A stretch of 5,211 nt of DNA from Spirochaetales bacterium (GTDB lineage Bacteria > Spirochaetota > Spirochaetia > Sphaerochaetales > Sphaerochaetaceae), in NCBI GenBank assembly GCA_022785155.1, contig JALFRH010000110.1, positions 1-5,211 on the forward strand, written 5' to 3'. The notes under the pieces are model-generated. The model worked only from the letters and a program-made list of their open reading frames with translations. It searched no databases and was not told the DNA's origin. A program made the position numbers and the translations under genes. The stretch's first letter is position 1. Every line of letters begins with the position of its first letter. Shown here one piece after another: positions 1-5,211 of the stretch.

Positions 1-489
1 TTTGTAACCCATGATCAGGAAGAGGCCATGAGTATATGTGATGAAATCATCCTGATGAATAAAGGTTTCATCCAGCAACAGTGCCATCCTCAGGAAATGT
101 ATCTATCTCCAAGTACACAATTTGTGGCTTCTTTCCTGGGAAATCCTCCTATCAATATTATTCCTTCCAAGCTCGAGAACAGAAACATAATTCTCGGTGG
201 CCAGAAGCCTTATGCTGTAAATGTAGAGGGAAACAAGGATGTAAACATCGGTATCAGGGCCGAATGGTTCTGCCACGGAGAAGACTTTGTGGCCAAAGTG
301 GAGGATGTGGAAGTGAAGGGTAGGGACCAGCTGGTGTACTTCTCTCTGAACAACACTCCTGTTTGTGCCATCATCGATAATCTTGATGTAGTCAGAGTCG
401 GAGATGAGATCCATCTTGGTGTAAAGAAGAACATGGTTTATGTGTTCGATCAGGAAACAGGAAGGCAGATCAATGGCAGCATCAAATAA
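1..489 (+). CDS. ABC transporter ATP-binding protein, MalK/UgpC type (5'-truncated, C-terminal part)
   Basis: This is the last 162 codons of the ATPase that powers the sugar-type (CUT1) importer encoded by the next three genes; it would sit on the cytoplasmic face as a homodimer. The reading frame is open from base 1 and begins FVTHDQEEAM, the H-loop (switch) region with its His at codon 4, followed by the family-typical stretch DEIILMNKGFIQQ and then YLSPSTQFVASFLGNPP, the entry to the C-terminal TOBE/OB regulatory domain. NIGIRAEWF (about codons 77-85) matches the GIRPE signature of MalK-type regulatory domains, with Ala for Pro. Walker A, Q-loop, ABC signature and Walker B lie outside the window. 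About 158 residues follow the His, slightly fewer than in E. coli MalK, so the full protein is probably near 350 residues. The 3' end overlaps the start of the permease gene by 17 bases, which suggests translational coupling. The substrate cannot be inferred from this part. Confidence 0.93.
   Translation, partial: FVTHDQEEAMSICDEIILMNKGFIQQQCHPQEMYLSPSTQFVASFLGNPPINIIPSKLENRNIILGGQKPYAVNVEGNKDVNIGIRAEWFCHGEDFVAKVEDVEVKGRDQLVYFSLNNTPVCAIIDNLDVVRVGDEIHLGVKKNMVYVFDQETGRQINGSIK
459..465 (+). promoter_or_regulatory. Ribosome binding site deciding the first permease start
   Basis: AGGAAGG lies seven bases before ATG 473, inside the end of the ATPase gene. The alternative upstream ATG at 440 has no such purine tract at a usable distance, so this site favours 473. 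Confidence 0.7.
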
Positions 490-1399
490 AGAATACAACA
501 CAGGAAATAAAAATAAGCTCCTGAAGTCTGTCTGGAGGGAAGGAAAGTGTTGGCTTTATCTGCTTCCAGCCTTGGCAGTCGTCGCTGTTTTTCTTGTCTA
601 TCCAATGATAAAGACAGGAAGAATGGCCTTCTATACCAAATATAACTACATCAGGGATATCGGTTCAGGCTTCGGACTCAAAGCTTTCAACTATGTTCTT
701 TCTGATGCAAGATTCAGACAGGCCCTGATAAACACCCTCATAATACTCCTTGTGGGTCTTCCTGTATCAATGGTCCTGGCATTGGGAATCGCCCTCCTGA
801 TCAACGGCAGAAAGAAGACATACGGTATCTTCCAGACAATATTCTTCCTGCCATATGTAACATCGACAATAGCAATAGGTGTAGTATTCAGCGCCATACT
901 CCATAGCGAATATGGATATCTGAACTACATATTAAGTCTCTTCGGAATCAAAGGGCCAAGTTGGTTAGGTGATCCCAAATACTCTGTATGGTCACTTATA
1001 ATATTCTATATATGGTCAGGTCTTGCGTTTAAGGTGATCATTCTTCTTGCAGGGTTGAAAAGAATAGATCCCCAACTCTACAAAAGTGCCAAAATCGATG
1101 GATCCAAAGGGTGGAGGACATTCAGAAGAATAACCCTTCCTTCCCTTACACCTACATTCTGGATGCTTTCCATAGTCTCTGTCATATACGTATTCAAAAT
1201 CTACAATGAAGTGGTTGCTCTCTTTGGTGGATCAGGTCCAGCAGAGAAGGCCATGACTCTTACCTATTATGTATATGACATGTTCTATTCCAGAAACCAG
1301 GTGAATTACGCTGCAGCTGCAGCAGTAATACAGTTTGCGCTTATTCTTGTTGTGACCATTATACAGAAGGTCGTAACCAAGCGTCTTACCTATTATTGA
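473..1399 (+). CDS. CUT1 ABC transporter permease, UgpA/MalF type
   Basis: This integral inner-membrane protein forms one half of the translocation channel. From ATG 473 it is 308 residues, the usual size for UgpA-like permeases. Six hydrophobic segments are visible near residues 27-47, 85-110, 120-141, 171-194, 225-243 and 278-299. The cytoplasmic coupling (EAA) loop is at about 202-223 (LYKSAKIDG ... ITLP), including the invariant Gly210 followed by the LP pair; it contacts the ATPase. The usual Glu of EAA is Lys204 and the next Ala is Ser205. The extra 11 residues from ATG 440 are rejected because of the ribosome binding site just before 473. The gene overlaps the ATPase gene by 17 bases and is followed, after 11 bases, by the second permease. 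Codon use includes about 18 ATA codons by hand count, in contrast to the SBP gene. Transporter class is secure; the solute is not known. Confidence 0.95.
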   Translation: MAASNKEYNTGNKNKLLKSVWREGKCWLYLLPALAVVAVFLVYPMIKTGRMAFYTKYNYIRDIGSGFGLKAFNYVLSDARFRQALINTLIILLVGLPVSMVLALGIALLINGRKKTYGIFQTIFFLPYVTSTIAIGVVFSAILHSEYGYLNYILSLFGIKGPSWLGDPKYSVWSLIIFYIWSGLAFKVIILLAGLKRIDPQLYKSAKIDGSKGWRTFRRITLPSLTPTFWMLSIVSVIYVFKIYNEVVALFGGSGPAEKAMTLTYYVYDMFYSRNQVNYAAAAAVIQFALILVVTIIQKVVTKRLTYY

Positions 1400-1407
1400 G
1401 GAGGTGA
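1399..1407 (+). promoter_or_regulatory. Strong ribosome binding site of the second permease
   Basis: AGGAGGTGA is a near-complete complement of the 16S rRNA 3' end. It overlaps the last base of the preceding stop codon, and the GGAGG core ends six bases before ATG 1411. It fixes the start and implies close translational coupling of the two permeases. Confidence 0.85.
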
Positions 1408-1410
1408 AGA

Positions 1411-2250
1411 ATGAAGAGTCTCAAGCAAAAAAAGAGAATTGTGGATATCATCTCCCTTATAATTTTGACAATAGGGGCTGTAATAATGATCTTCCCCTTT
1501 ACATGGATGTTCTTTACAGCCTTCAAGGATACTCCTGAATCCGTACATACTCCACCTACTTGGTTTCCTCATAATGGATGGCATCCCGAGAACTTTCCAA
1601 AAGTATTTGAGATGGCTCCTTTTGGCAGATATTTCATCAATACAGTAATAGTCAGCGTGCTTCATGCAGTCCTTACTCTGCTTATAAGTATATTCGCTGC
1701 ATATGCACTGTCTCTCCTGAAATTCCATGGAAGTAGTGCTGTCCTGATGTTCTTTATCGCCACAATGATGGTTCCGGGAGAAATCCTGATCATTCAGAAC
1801 TACGTAACGGTTGCAAAGATAGGATGGATGGATACATACATGGGTATCATAGTTCCGTCTCTTGCCAGCGGCATGTACATATATATGCTTCGTGAAACCT
1901 TTATGCAGGTTCCGATTGCACTCCATAAAGCTGCAAAAATGGATGGCTGCTCCGACTGGAGATATCTCTGGAGAGTCCTTGTTCCCACAAGTACATCCAC
2001 TCTCTCTACAATAGGTCTGTTGTCCTTTATAGGGCAGTGGAACAGCTACCTATGGCCTTTGATGGTTACAAACCATGAAGAGATGAGGGTCCTTACCCTA
2101 GGCCTCATAAGATTCAATGCCGGAGCCTCTACAAGAATAAACCTCCAGATGGCAGCCTCCCTTTTGGTTGTACTTCCTATCATCGTTCTCTTCCTTATAT
2201 TCAGGAAAAAGATCATCGAGGGTGTGGCCAGTGGCGGTATCAAGGGTTAA
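1411..2250 (+). CDS. CUT1 ABC transporter permease, UgpE/MalG type
   Basis: This is the second channel subunit, 279 residues, the standard length for UgpE/MalG-like proteins. Predicted membrane segments lie near residues 11-34, 74-100, 108-130, 141-160, 196-216 and 246-264. The periplasmic loop after the first segment (FTAFKDTPE ... PPTWFP) and WNSYLWPLMVT at 210-220 are family hallmarks, as is the C-terminal GVASGGIKG, which in MalG-type subunits reaches into the ATPase dimer. The EAA loop is at about 171-192 (LHKAAKMDG ... VLVP), with Gly179 present but Lys173 where Glu is normal, the same exchange as in the partner permease. The start is fixed by the strong ribosome binding site just upstream. 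It is followed by 47 bases and then the SBP gene. Function as a CUT1 permease is secure; the substrate is unknown. Confidence 0.95.
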   Translation: MKSLKQKKRIVDIISLIILTIGAVIMIFPFTWMFFTAFKDTPESVHTPPTWFPHNGWHPENFPKVFEMAPFGRYFINTVIVSVLHAVLTLLISIFAAYALSLLKFHGSSAVLMFFIATMMVPGEILIIQNYVTVAKIGWMDTYMGIIVPSLASGMYIYMLRETFMQVPIALHKAAKMDGCSDWRYLWRVLVPTSTSTLSTIGLLSFIGQWNSYLWPLMVTNHEEMRVLTLGLIRFNAGASTRINLQMAASLLVVLPIIVLFLIFRKKIIEGVASGGIKG

Positions 2251-2285
2251 GCAAATAACAAGTAAACATAAATATGGAAAATATT

Positions 2286-2291
2286 AAGGAG
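2286..2291 (+). promoter_or_regulatory. Ribosome binding site of the SBP gene
   Basis: AAGGAG ends six bases before ATG 2298. The in-frame ATG at 2274 lies upstream of this site, has no Shine-Dalgarno of its own, and would add eight charged residues before the signal peptide, so 2298 is chosen. Confidence 0.75.
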
Positions 2292-2297
2292 AAAAAA

Positions 2298-2357
2298 ATG
2301 AAGAAACTTATTTCTTTCTTGGCAGTGGTTCTTCTCGCAGTTTCCTTCGCATTCGCT
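2298..2357 (+). other. Sec signal peptide of the SBP
   Basis: Residues 1-20 show a Lys-Lys N-region, a hydrophobic core (about 4-17) and an Ala-Phe-Ala motif at 18-20 for signal peptidase I; the predicted mature start is GGSAEQ. No Cys is present near the cleavage site, so a lipoprotein is excluded. This architecture points to a diderm host. Confidence 0.85.
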
Positions 2358-3617
2358 GGTGGTTCTGCAGAGCAGGCAACAACATCTGAATCATCAGATG
2401 TAGTCACAACAATTTCTAATCCGATCACCATCGAATTCTGGCACAGCTTCTCTGGAGACGTTCAGCTTCCTGTAATTGAAGGTCTTGTTAAGGAATTCAA
2501 CGATACAGTTGGAAAGGAAAAGGGTATCACTGTTGTTCCTGTTGCCCAGGGATCAGGTCCTCAGCTTTATTCCAAGGTTATTGGAGCTATCAAGGCTGGT
2601 GATGTTCCTGCAGTTGCAATGACAAAGGTCATCTACAATGAAGACTATGTAACAGCAGATGCATCAGTAGACCTTACACCATATATCAACGATTCTGAAG
2701 TCGGAATCACAGATTTCGATGATTTCTTCCCAGCATTCCAGGAAGAGAGCATGGGTTATTCAAAGGAAGGTATCTATTCCCTCCCATTGGCAAAGAACGT
2801 TGACGTCGTATATTACAACGCAGACTTCTTCGCAGAAAACGGCCTTGTTCCACCAAGGACATGGGATGAACTGGAAGTTGTAGCTCAGAAGATCTATGAC
2901 CTTACAGGTAGAGCTGCTTTCGGTTATGACAACCTTTCCTACCTTTTCCAGAACCTCTGCTATCAGTATGGCGGAGCATATACAAACAACAAGGGTGATC
3001 TTCTCTTCTTGGAAGACAACGCTTGGCTCGAAGGTGTAACAAATTATGCAGACAAGGTTTGGGCAGGTATCTGGAGAACAGCTGGTGAAGATTATTTCTT
3101 CTCCGGTCCATTTGCAAGACAGACAATCATGATGTACGTAGGTGGAACAGTTGAAAGCACATACATCAACATGAAGGGACCTGAGTTCAAGTGGTCTGCT
3201 GCTCCAATTCCTCAGGCAAATCTTGAAGATCCACATGCACTCTCCTATGACCATGTAATCGCAGCACTCAGCCTCGATGGATATACTGAAGAGACATATG
3301 CAGCTTGGGAATTCATCAAGTTCATCACATCTACAGAAGCTTCCCTTAAGATCACAACCGGTACAGCTTACATGGCTACAAGAAACAGTGTTCTTGAGAC
3401 AGAAGAGTATAAGACATTCATCGCTAACGGTGGAAACGATGCTTTGAAGGCAGCTACACAGCAGAAGGATTTCCTCTTCTATGAGCCTGCATTCACAACA
3501 GATACATACTCCACTTCAACTCTCAGCACAGAAATTACGACAATGATGAAGAGCATCCTTGAGAATCATGTGGATCCTCAGACTGCAATGGATGCACTTG
3601 TAAATGCATTGAAGTAA
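2298..3617 (+). CDS. Periplasmic substrate-binding protein of the CUT1 transporter (extracellular solute-binding family 1, UgpB-like)
   Basis: This is the solute receptor that delivers substrate to the two permeases, 439 residues including a signal peptide (1-20). The mature protein starts with a Ser/Thr-rich spacer (about 21-42), then ITIEFWHSFSGD (44-53), the first strand and ligand-cleft entry of family 1 SBPs and close in style to UgpB's FWHS motif. Other family marks are DVVYYNADFF (169-178), PRTWDELE (186-193), the aromatic-rich CYQYGGAYTN (221-230), AAWEFIKFITSTE (335-347), the TGTAYMATRNSV segment (354-365) and a C-terminal helix ending AMDALVNALK. It has no lipobox Cys, so it is a soluble periplasmic protein. 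It comes last of the transporter genes, and a terminator hairpin follows 17 bases after its stop. Its codon use is clearly more biased than its neighbours (no ATA, AAA only once), as expected of an abundant protein. A phosphorylated glycerol or sugar ligand is a reasonable inference from UgpB likeness and the hydrolase neighbours, but not demonstrated. Confidence 0.94.
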   Translation: MKKLISFLAVVLLAVSFAFAGGSAEQATTSESSDVVTTISNPITIEFWHSFSGDVQLPVIEGLVKEFNDTVGKEKGITVVPVAQGSGPQLYSKVIGAIKAGDVPAVAMTKVIYNEDYVTADASVDLTPYINDSEVGITDFDDFFPAFQEESMGYSKEGIYSLPLAKNVDVVYYNADFFAENGLVPPRTWDELEVVAQKIYDLTGRAAFGYDNLSYLFQNLCYQYGGAYTNNKGDLLFLEDNAWLEGVTNYADKVWAGIWRTAGEDYFFSGPFARQTIMMYVGGTVESTYINMKGPEFKWSAAPIPQANLEDPHALSYDHVIAALSLDGYTEETYAAWEFIKFITSTEASLKITTGTAYMATRNSVLETEEYKTFIANGGNDALKAATQQKDFLFYEPAFTTDTYSTSTLSTEITTMMKSILENHVDPQTAMDALVNALK

Positions 3618-3623
3618 AAAAAC

Positions 3624-3628
3624 AGGAG
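3624..3628 (+). promoter_or_regulatory. Isolated Shine-Dalgarno-like AGGAG before the hairpin
   Basis: AGGAG sits six bases after the SBP stop codon and directly abuts ATG 3629, which is too close for normal initiation there. The next in-frame ATG (3671) is 42 bases beyond that ATG, on the other side of the terminator hairpin. It could be a chance purine run, or could serve 3671 if the folded hairpin shortens the effective distance. Confidence 0.35.
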
Positions 3629-3634
3629 ATGCCT

Positions 3635-3663
3635 AAAGGGGAGGGGAAAGCCCCTCCCTTTTT
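3635..3663 (+). terminator. Intrinsic terminator/attenuator hairpin between SBP and hydrolase genes
   Basis: The left arm GGGGAGGGG (3638-3646) and the right arm CCCCTCCCT (3651-3659) form a nine-pair stem (eight Watson-Crick pairs plus one G-U) around an AAAG tetraloop (3647-3650). AAA at 3635-3637 can extend the stem into the T-run TTTTT at 3659-3663. A GC-rich perfect stem followed directly by T residues is the classical Rho-independent form. It starts 17 bases after the SBP stop codon and ends seven bases before the likely start of the next gene. It should end most transporter transcripts and protect the SBP mRNA 3' end, letting only readthrough RNA into the hydrolase genes. On the minus strand the T-run is only three bases, so it is chiefly a + strand terminator. 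Confidence 0.88.
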
Positions 3664-3670
3664 CAAAAAT

Positions 3671-4885
3671 ATGAAGAAAGTTGTTGTAGTATCAGTTGAT
3701 TCCCTTGTCACTGAAGATCTGGAGTATTTGATGAAGATGCCTCATCTTCAGAATGCTTTTTCTTCTTCACATGTTTTCCGCGATATTCTCTGTGTCTATC
3801 CCACATTGACATATCCCTGTCATGCAACAATCCTTACAGGAAAACTCCCTGGGGAACATGGAATCATCCATAACGAAGAGTTTTGTGTCGGGAATACCAT
3901 GAGATGGCTGGGAAAAGCCTCGGACATAAAGGTGGATACAATATTCGATATAGCTTCATCCTTTGGCCTCAAGACTGCAAGTATATCCTGGCCTGTGACA
4001 TGCGGGGCAAAGGTAGACTACCTCATAGGAGAGGTATGGCCACCTGCAGGGATTGATTGGATGAAGAAGTATGAGGCTGTCAATTCAATTGAGGGGCATA
4101 AAGTATTTAAGAGGCATGTATGGGATGGATGTTCCTTCATGAACAGAGATATAGATAAATTGACCATGGATGCTTCTTTGGACATTTTGGAGACATATAG
4201 ACCTGACCTGACGCTTCTACATTTGGCTGAGCTTGACTGCTCCAGACATAACAACGGAGTTGACCCCGAAAAGAATATAAGTGCCATAAGCCATGTAGGT
4301 GAGGAATTGGCTCTTATCTGGGATAAACTGACTACTATTTTTGGAAAAGAAAACTTTAATCTTGTTATTCTTGGAGACCATGGCCAGCTTGATAGGGACC
4401 ATAGTTTTTCCATCCATAAAGTCCTGGAGGACAAAGGGCTATGCACTTTCAATGAAAATGGAGATGTGGTGGACTATAAAGTCTATTTCCATTCCACAGG
4501 TCTTTCGGCCCTGGTATATATCAAAGGAATAGGGGAAGAAGAAGCCTTTGATATAATAAATGAAATAAAGAAGGAATATCCCGGGCAACTGGGTGAGATA
4601 TTCCGTAAGGAAGAAGCCAAAGGTCAATATGGGCTCTATGGAGACTTCCAGTTTGTAGTGGAGGCTGGTGAGGGTACATATCTGGAGAAAAAGCCATCCC
4701 TTCCACTTATCAAGAGTATAACTCCCGGTACATTCATGAAGGCTTCCCATGGCCATCTTCCCCAAAAGGGAATGAAGCCTCCCTTTGTGGTTTGTGGACA
4801 AGAGGAGAACAATGAGGAAAAGAAAGTCTCATCCTTGGTTGATGAGGCATCATATATACTTTCCCTGTTGGGAATTGATAGATAA
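3671..4885 (+). CDS. Cytoplasmic phosphodiesterase/nucleotide pyrophosphatase-like enzyme (alkaline phosphatase superfamily, NPP type)
   Basis: This is probably a two-metal (Zn-type) phosphoester/phosphodiester hydrolase acting in the cytoplasm, since no signal peptide is present. It has 404 residues from ATG 3671. All expected active-site residues are visible: metal ligand Asp10 (VVVVSVD), nucleophile Thr47 (TLTYPCH), phosphate-binding Asn68 (HGIIHN), Asp189 and His193 (ELDCSRH), Asp236-His237 (LGDHGQ), and His360 (SHGHLP). The spacings Thr-to-Asn 21, Asp-to-His 4 and Asp189-to-Asp236 47 equal those of autotaxin/ENPP as I remember its numbering. The C-terminal DEASYILSLLGI resembles the last helix of the family. 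A Thr nucleophile with the partner Asn argues against sulfatase and classical alkaline phosphatase. The longer reading from ATG 3629 adds 14 residues encoded by the terminator hairpin and is rejected; the paralogue downstream starts at the equivalent point. The substrate is unknown; cleavage of an imported phosphodiester is inferred from the transporter next door. Phosphonoacetate-hydrolase-like activity is an alternative. Confidence 0.85.
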   Translation: MKKVVVVSVDSLVTEDLEYLMKMPHLQNAFSSSHVFRDILCVYPTLTYPCHATILTGKLPGEHGIIHNEEFCVGNTMRWLGKASDIKVDTIFDIASSFGLKTASISWPVTCGAKVDYLIGEVWPPAGIDWMKKYEAVNSIEGHKVFKRHVWDGCSFMNRDIDKLTMDASLDILETYRPDLTLLHLAELDCSRHNNGVDPEKNISAISHVGEELALIWDKLTTIFGKENFNLVILGDHGQLDRDHSFSIHKVLEDKGLCTFNENGDVVDYKVYFHSTGLSALVYIKGIGEEEAFDIINEIKKEYPGQLGEIFRKEEAKGQYGLYGDFQFVVEAGEGTYLEKKPSLPLIKSITPGTFMKASHGHLPQKGMKPPFVVCGQEENNEEKKVSSLVDEASYILSLLGIDR

Positions 4886-4888
4886 TAC

Positions 4889-4893
4889 GGAGG
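4889..4893 (+). promoter_or_regulatory. Ribosome binding site of the second hydrolase
   Basis: GGAGG lies in the 15-base gap after the first hydrolase's stop codon, seven bases before ATG 4901. The spacing is ideal and indicates that the two hydrolases are co-transcribed. Confidence 0.8.
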
Positions 4894-4900
4894 AAAATAA

Positions 4901-5211
4901 ATGGGACACAATAAAGTGGTGGTTGTTTCAATAGACGCCATGATAACAAGTGATGTAGAAGTGCTTAAGACCTTTCCTGAAGCAAAGGCTTTCTTCGATA
5001 ACTACGCACAAGGACTGGAAATGCTGAGTGTCTATCCATCCTTGACTTACCCCTGCCATGTATCGATTCTTACAGGATGTTATCCAAATAGACACGGTAT
5101 CTTCAACAACGATAAGTTCGAACCGGATAATCCTGCCCCGGACTGGTACTGGTATGACCGCTATCACAAAGTCCCATCCATGCTGGATGTGGCGAAGAGA
5201 AATGGTTTTAC
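4901..5211 (+). CDS. Second NPP-type phosphodiesterase, paralogue of the preceding gene (3'-truncated)
   Basis: The first 103 codons of a second alkaline-phosphatase-superfamily enzyme run off the window. It begins MGHNKVVVVSIDAM, with the metal-ligand Asp12, then SLTYPCH with nucleophile Thr49, LTGCYPNRHGI and the partner Asn70, 21 residues after the Thr as in ENPP-type enzymes. An ungapped hand alignment with the preceding gene (its residues 3-71 against 5-73 here) gives about 33 identities in 69, so the two are tandem paralogues that have diverged substantially. After this block it differs: DWYWYDRYHKVPSMLDVAKRNGF, with a Trp/Tyr-rich segment at the place where substrate-specific variation would be expected. 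No signal peptide is present, so it should be cytoplasmic. The remaining metal ligands lie beyond the window. Different but related substrates, or successive steps of one pathway, are plausible. Confidence 0.88.
   Translation, partial: MGHNKVVVVSIDAMITSDVEVLKTFPEAKAFFDNYAQGLEMLSVYPSLTYPCHVSILTGCYPNRHGIFNNDKFEPDNPAPDWYWYDRYHKVPSMLDVAKRNGF

Noticed and set aside
440..472. ATG 440 as the start of the first permease
   Set aside because: No Shine-Dalgarno at a suitable distance; AGGAAGG sits seven bases before ATG 473, and 308 residues is a normal length.
1311..1322. Perfect 12-base palindrome CTGCAGCTGCAG
   Set aside because: It encodes a run of alanines in the last membrane segment of the first permease, where Ala runs are typical of the family; no sign of an operator role.
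1393..1926. Minus-strand open frame of 177 codons opposite the second permease
   Set aside because: Its translation is Cys/His/Tyr-rich with no recognisable domain, and it lies wholly antisense to a well-supported membrane protein; it is a shadow frame.
2271..2285. Small AATAT/ATATT hairpin just before the SBP ribosome binding site
   Set aside because: Five A-U pairs with a five-base loop is too weak to propose a regulatory structure.
2274..2297. ATG 2274 as the SBP start
   Set aside because: It precedes the AAGGAG site and would put eight extra, mostly charged residues ahead of a clear signal peptide.
2251..2297. An internal promoter between the second permease and the SBP
   Set aside because: The gap is AT-rich but I see no convincing -35/-10 pair with proper spacing.
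2760..3254. Minus-strand open frame of 164 codons opposite the SBP
   Set aside because: Cys-rich, domain-free and antisense to the highly codon-biased SBP gene; the frame is open as a by-product of that bias.
3629..3670. Upstream ATG 3629 as the start of the first hydrolase (14 extra residues)
   Set aside because: AGGAG abuts the ATG with no spacing, the added residues are encoded by the terminator hairpin, and the paralogue begins at the point equivalent to 3671.
3671..4885. Sulfatase or classical alkaline phosphatase as the identity of the hydrolase
   Set aside because: The nucleophile position is Thr in TLTYPCH, not the C/S-x-P-x-R sulfatase motif or the Asp-Ser-Ala of alkaline phosphatase, and the NPP-type partner Asn is present.

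Overview
The window holds the 3' part of a single-direction (+ strand) import operon followed by two tandem hydrolase genes. In order: the C-terminal part of a MalK/UgpC-type ABC ATPase, two CUT1-type membrane permeases, a periplasmic substrate-binding protein (SBP), a strong intercistronic terminator hairpin, a complete cytoplasmic phosphodiesterase/nucleotide-pyrophosphatase (NPP) type enzyme of the alkaline phosphatase superfamily, and the 5' part of a second, paralogous enzyme that runs off the window. No RNA gene, mobile element, CRISPR array or minus-strand gene is supported. Coding density is very high: the longest gap is the 53 bases around the terminator.

Organism: a diderm bacterium is likely, because the SBP has a plain AFA signal-peptidase I site and no lipobox Cys. 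The mature SBP start (GGSAEQ...), the AT-leaning composition and the gene style resemble Spirochaetota, perhaps a Sphaerochaeta- or Treponema-related gut lineage. This is an impression from the sequence, not a database result.

How the parts fit: the SBP would capture a solute in the periplasm, the two permeases form the channel, and the ATPase (its H-loop is the first thing visible) powers uptake. The SBP N-terminal part (EFWHSFSGD) resembles UgpB, the glycerol-3-phosphate/glycerophosphodiester binding protein. The two following enzymes have no signal peptide and carry a full NPP-type two-metal active site with a Thr nucleophile and partner Asn. The simplest model is uptake of a phosphodiester or phosphorylated small molecule and its intracellular cleavage, with NPP-fold enzymes standing where ugpQ stands in classical ugp operons. 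The substrate itself cannot be read from the sequence.

Most notable: (1) a textbook terminator sits between the SBP and the hydrolase genes with no room for a promoter after it, so the hydrolases depend on readthrough or on a promoter inside the SBP gene; (2) the first hydrolase's real start (3671) has no adjacent Shine-Dalgarno, while an AGGAG lies on the far side of the hairpin; (3) both permeases replace the conserved Glu of the EAA loop with Lys; (4) the SBP gene has no ATA codons whereas the first permease has about 18, pointing to much higher SBP expression.
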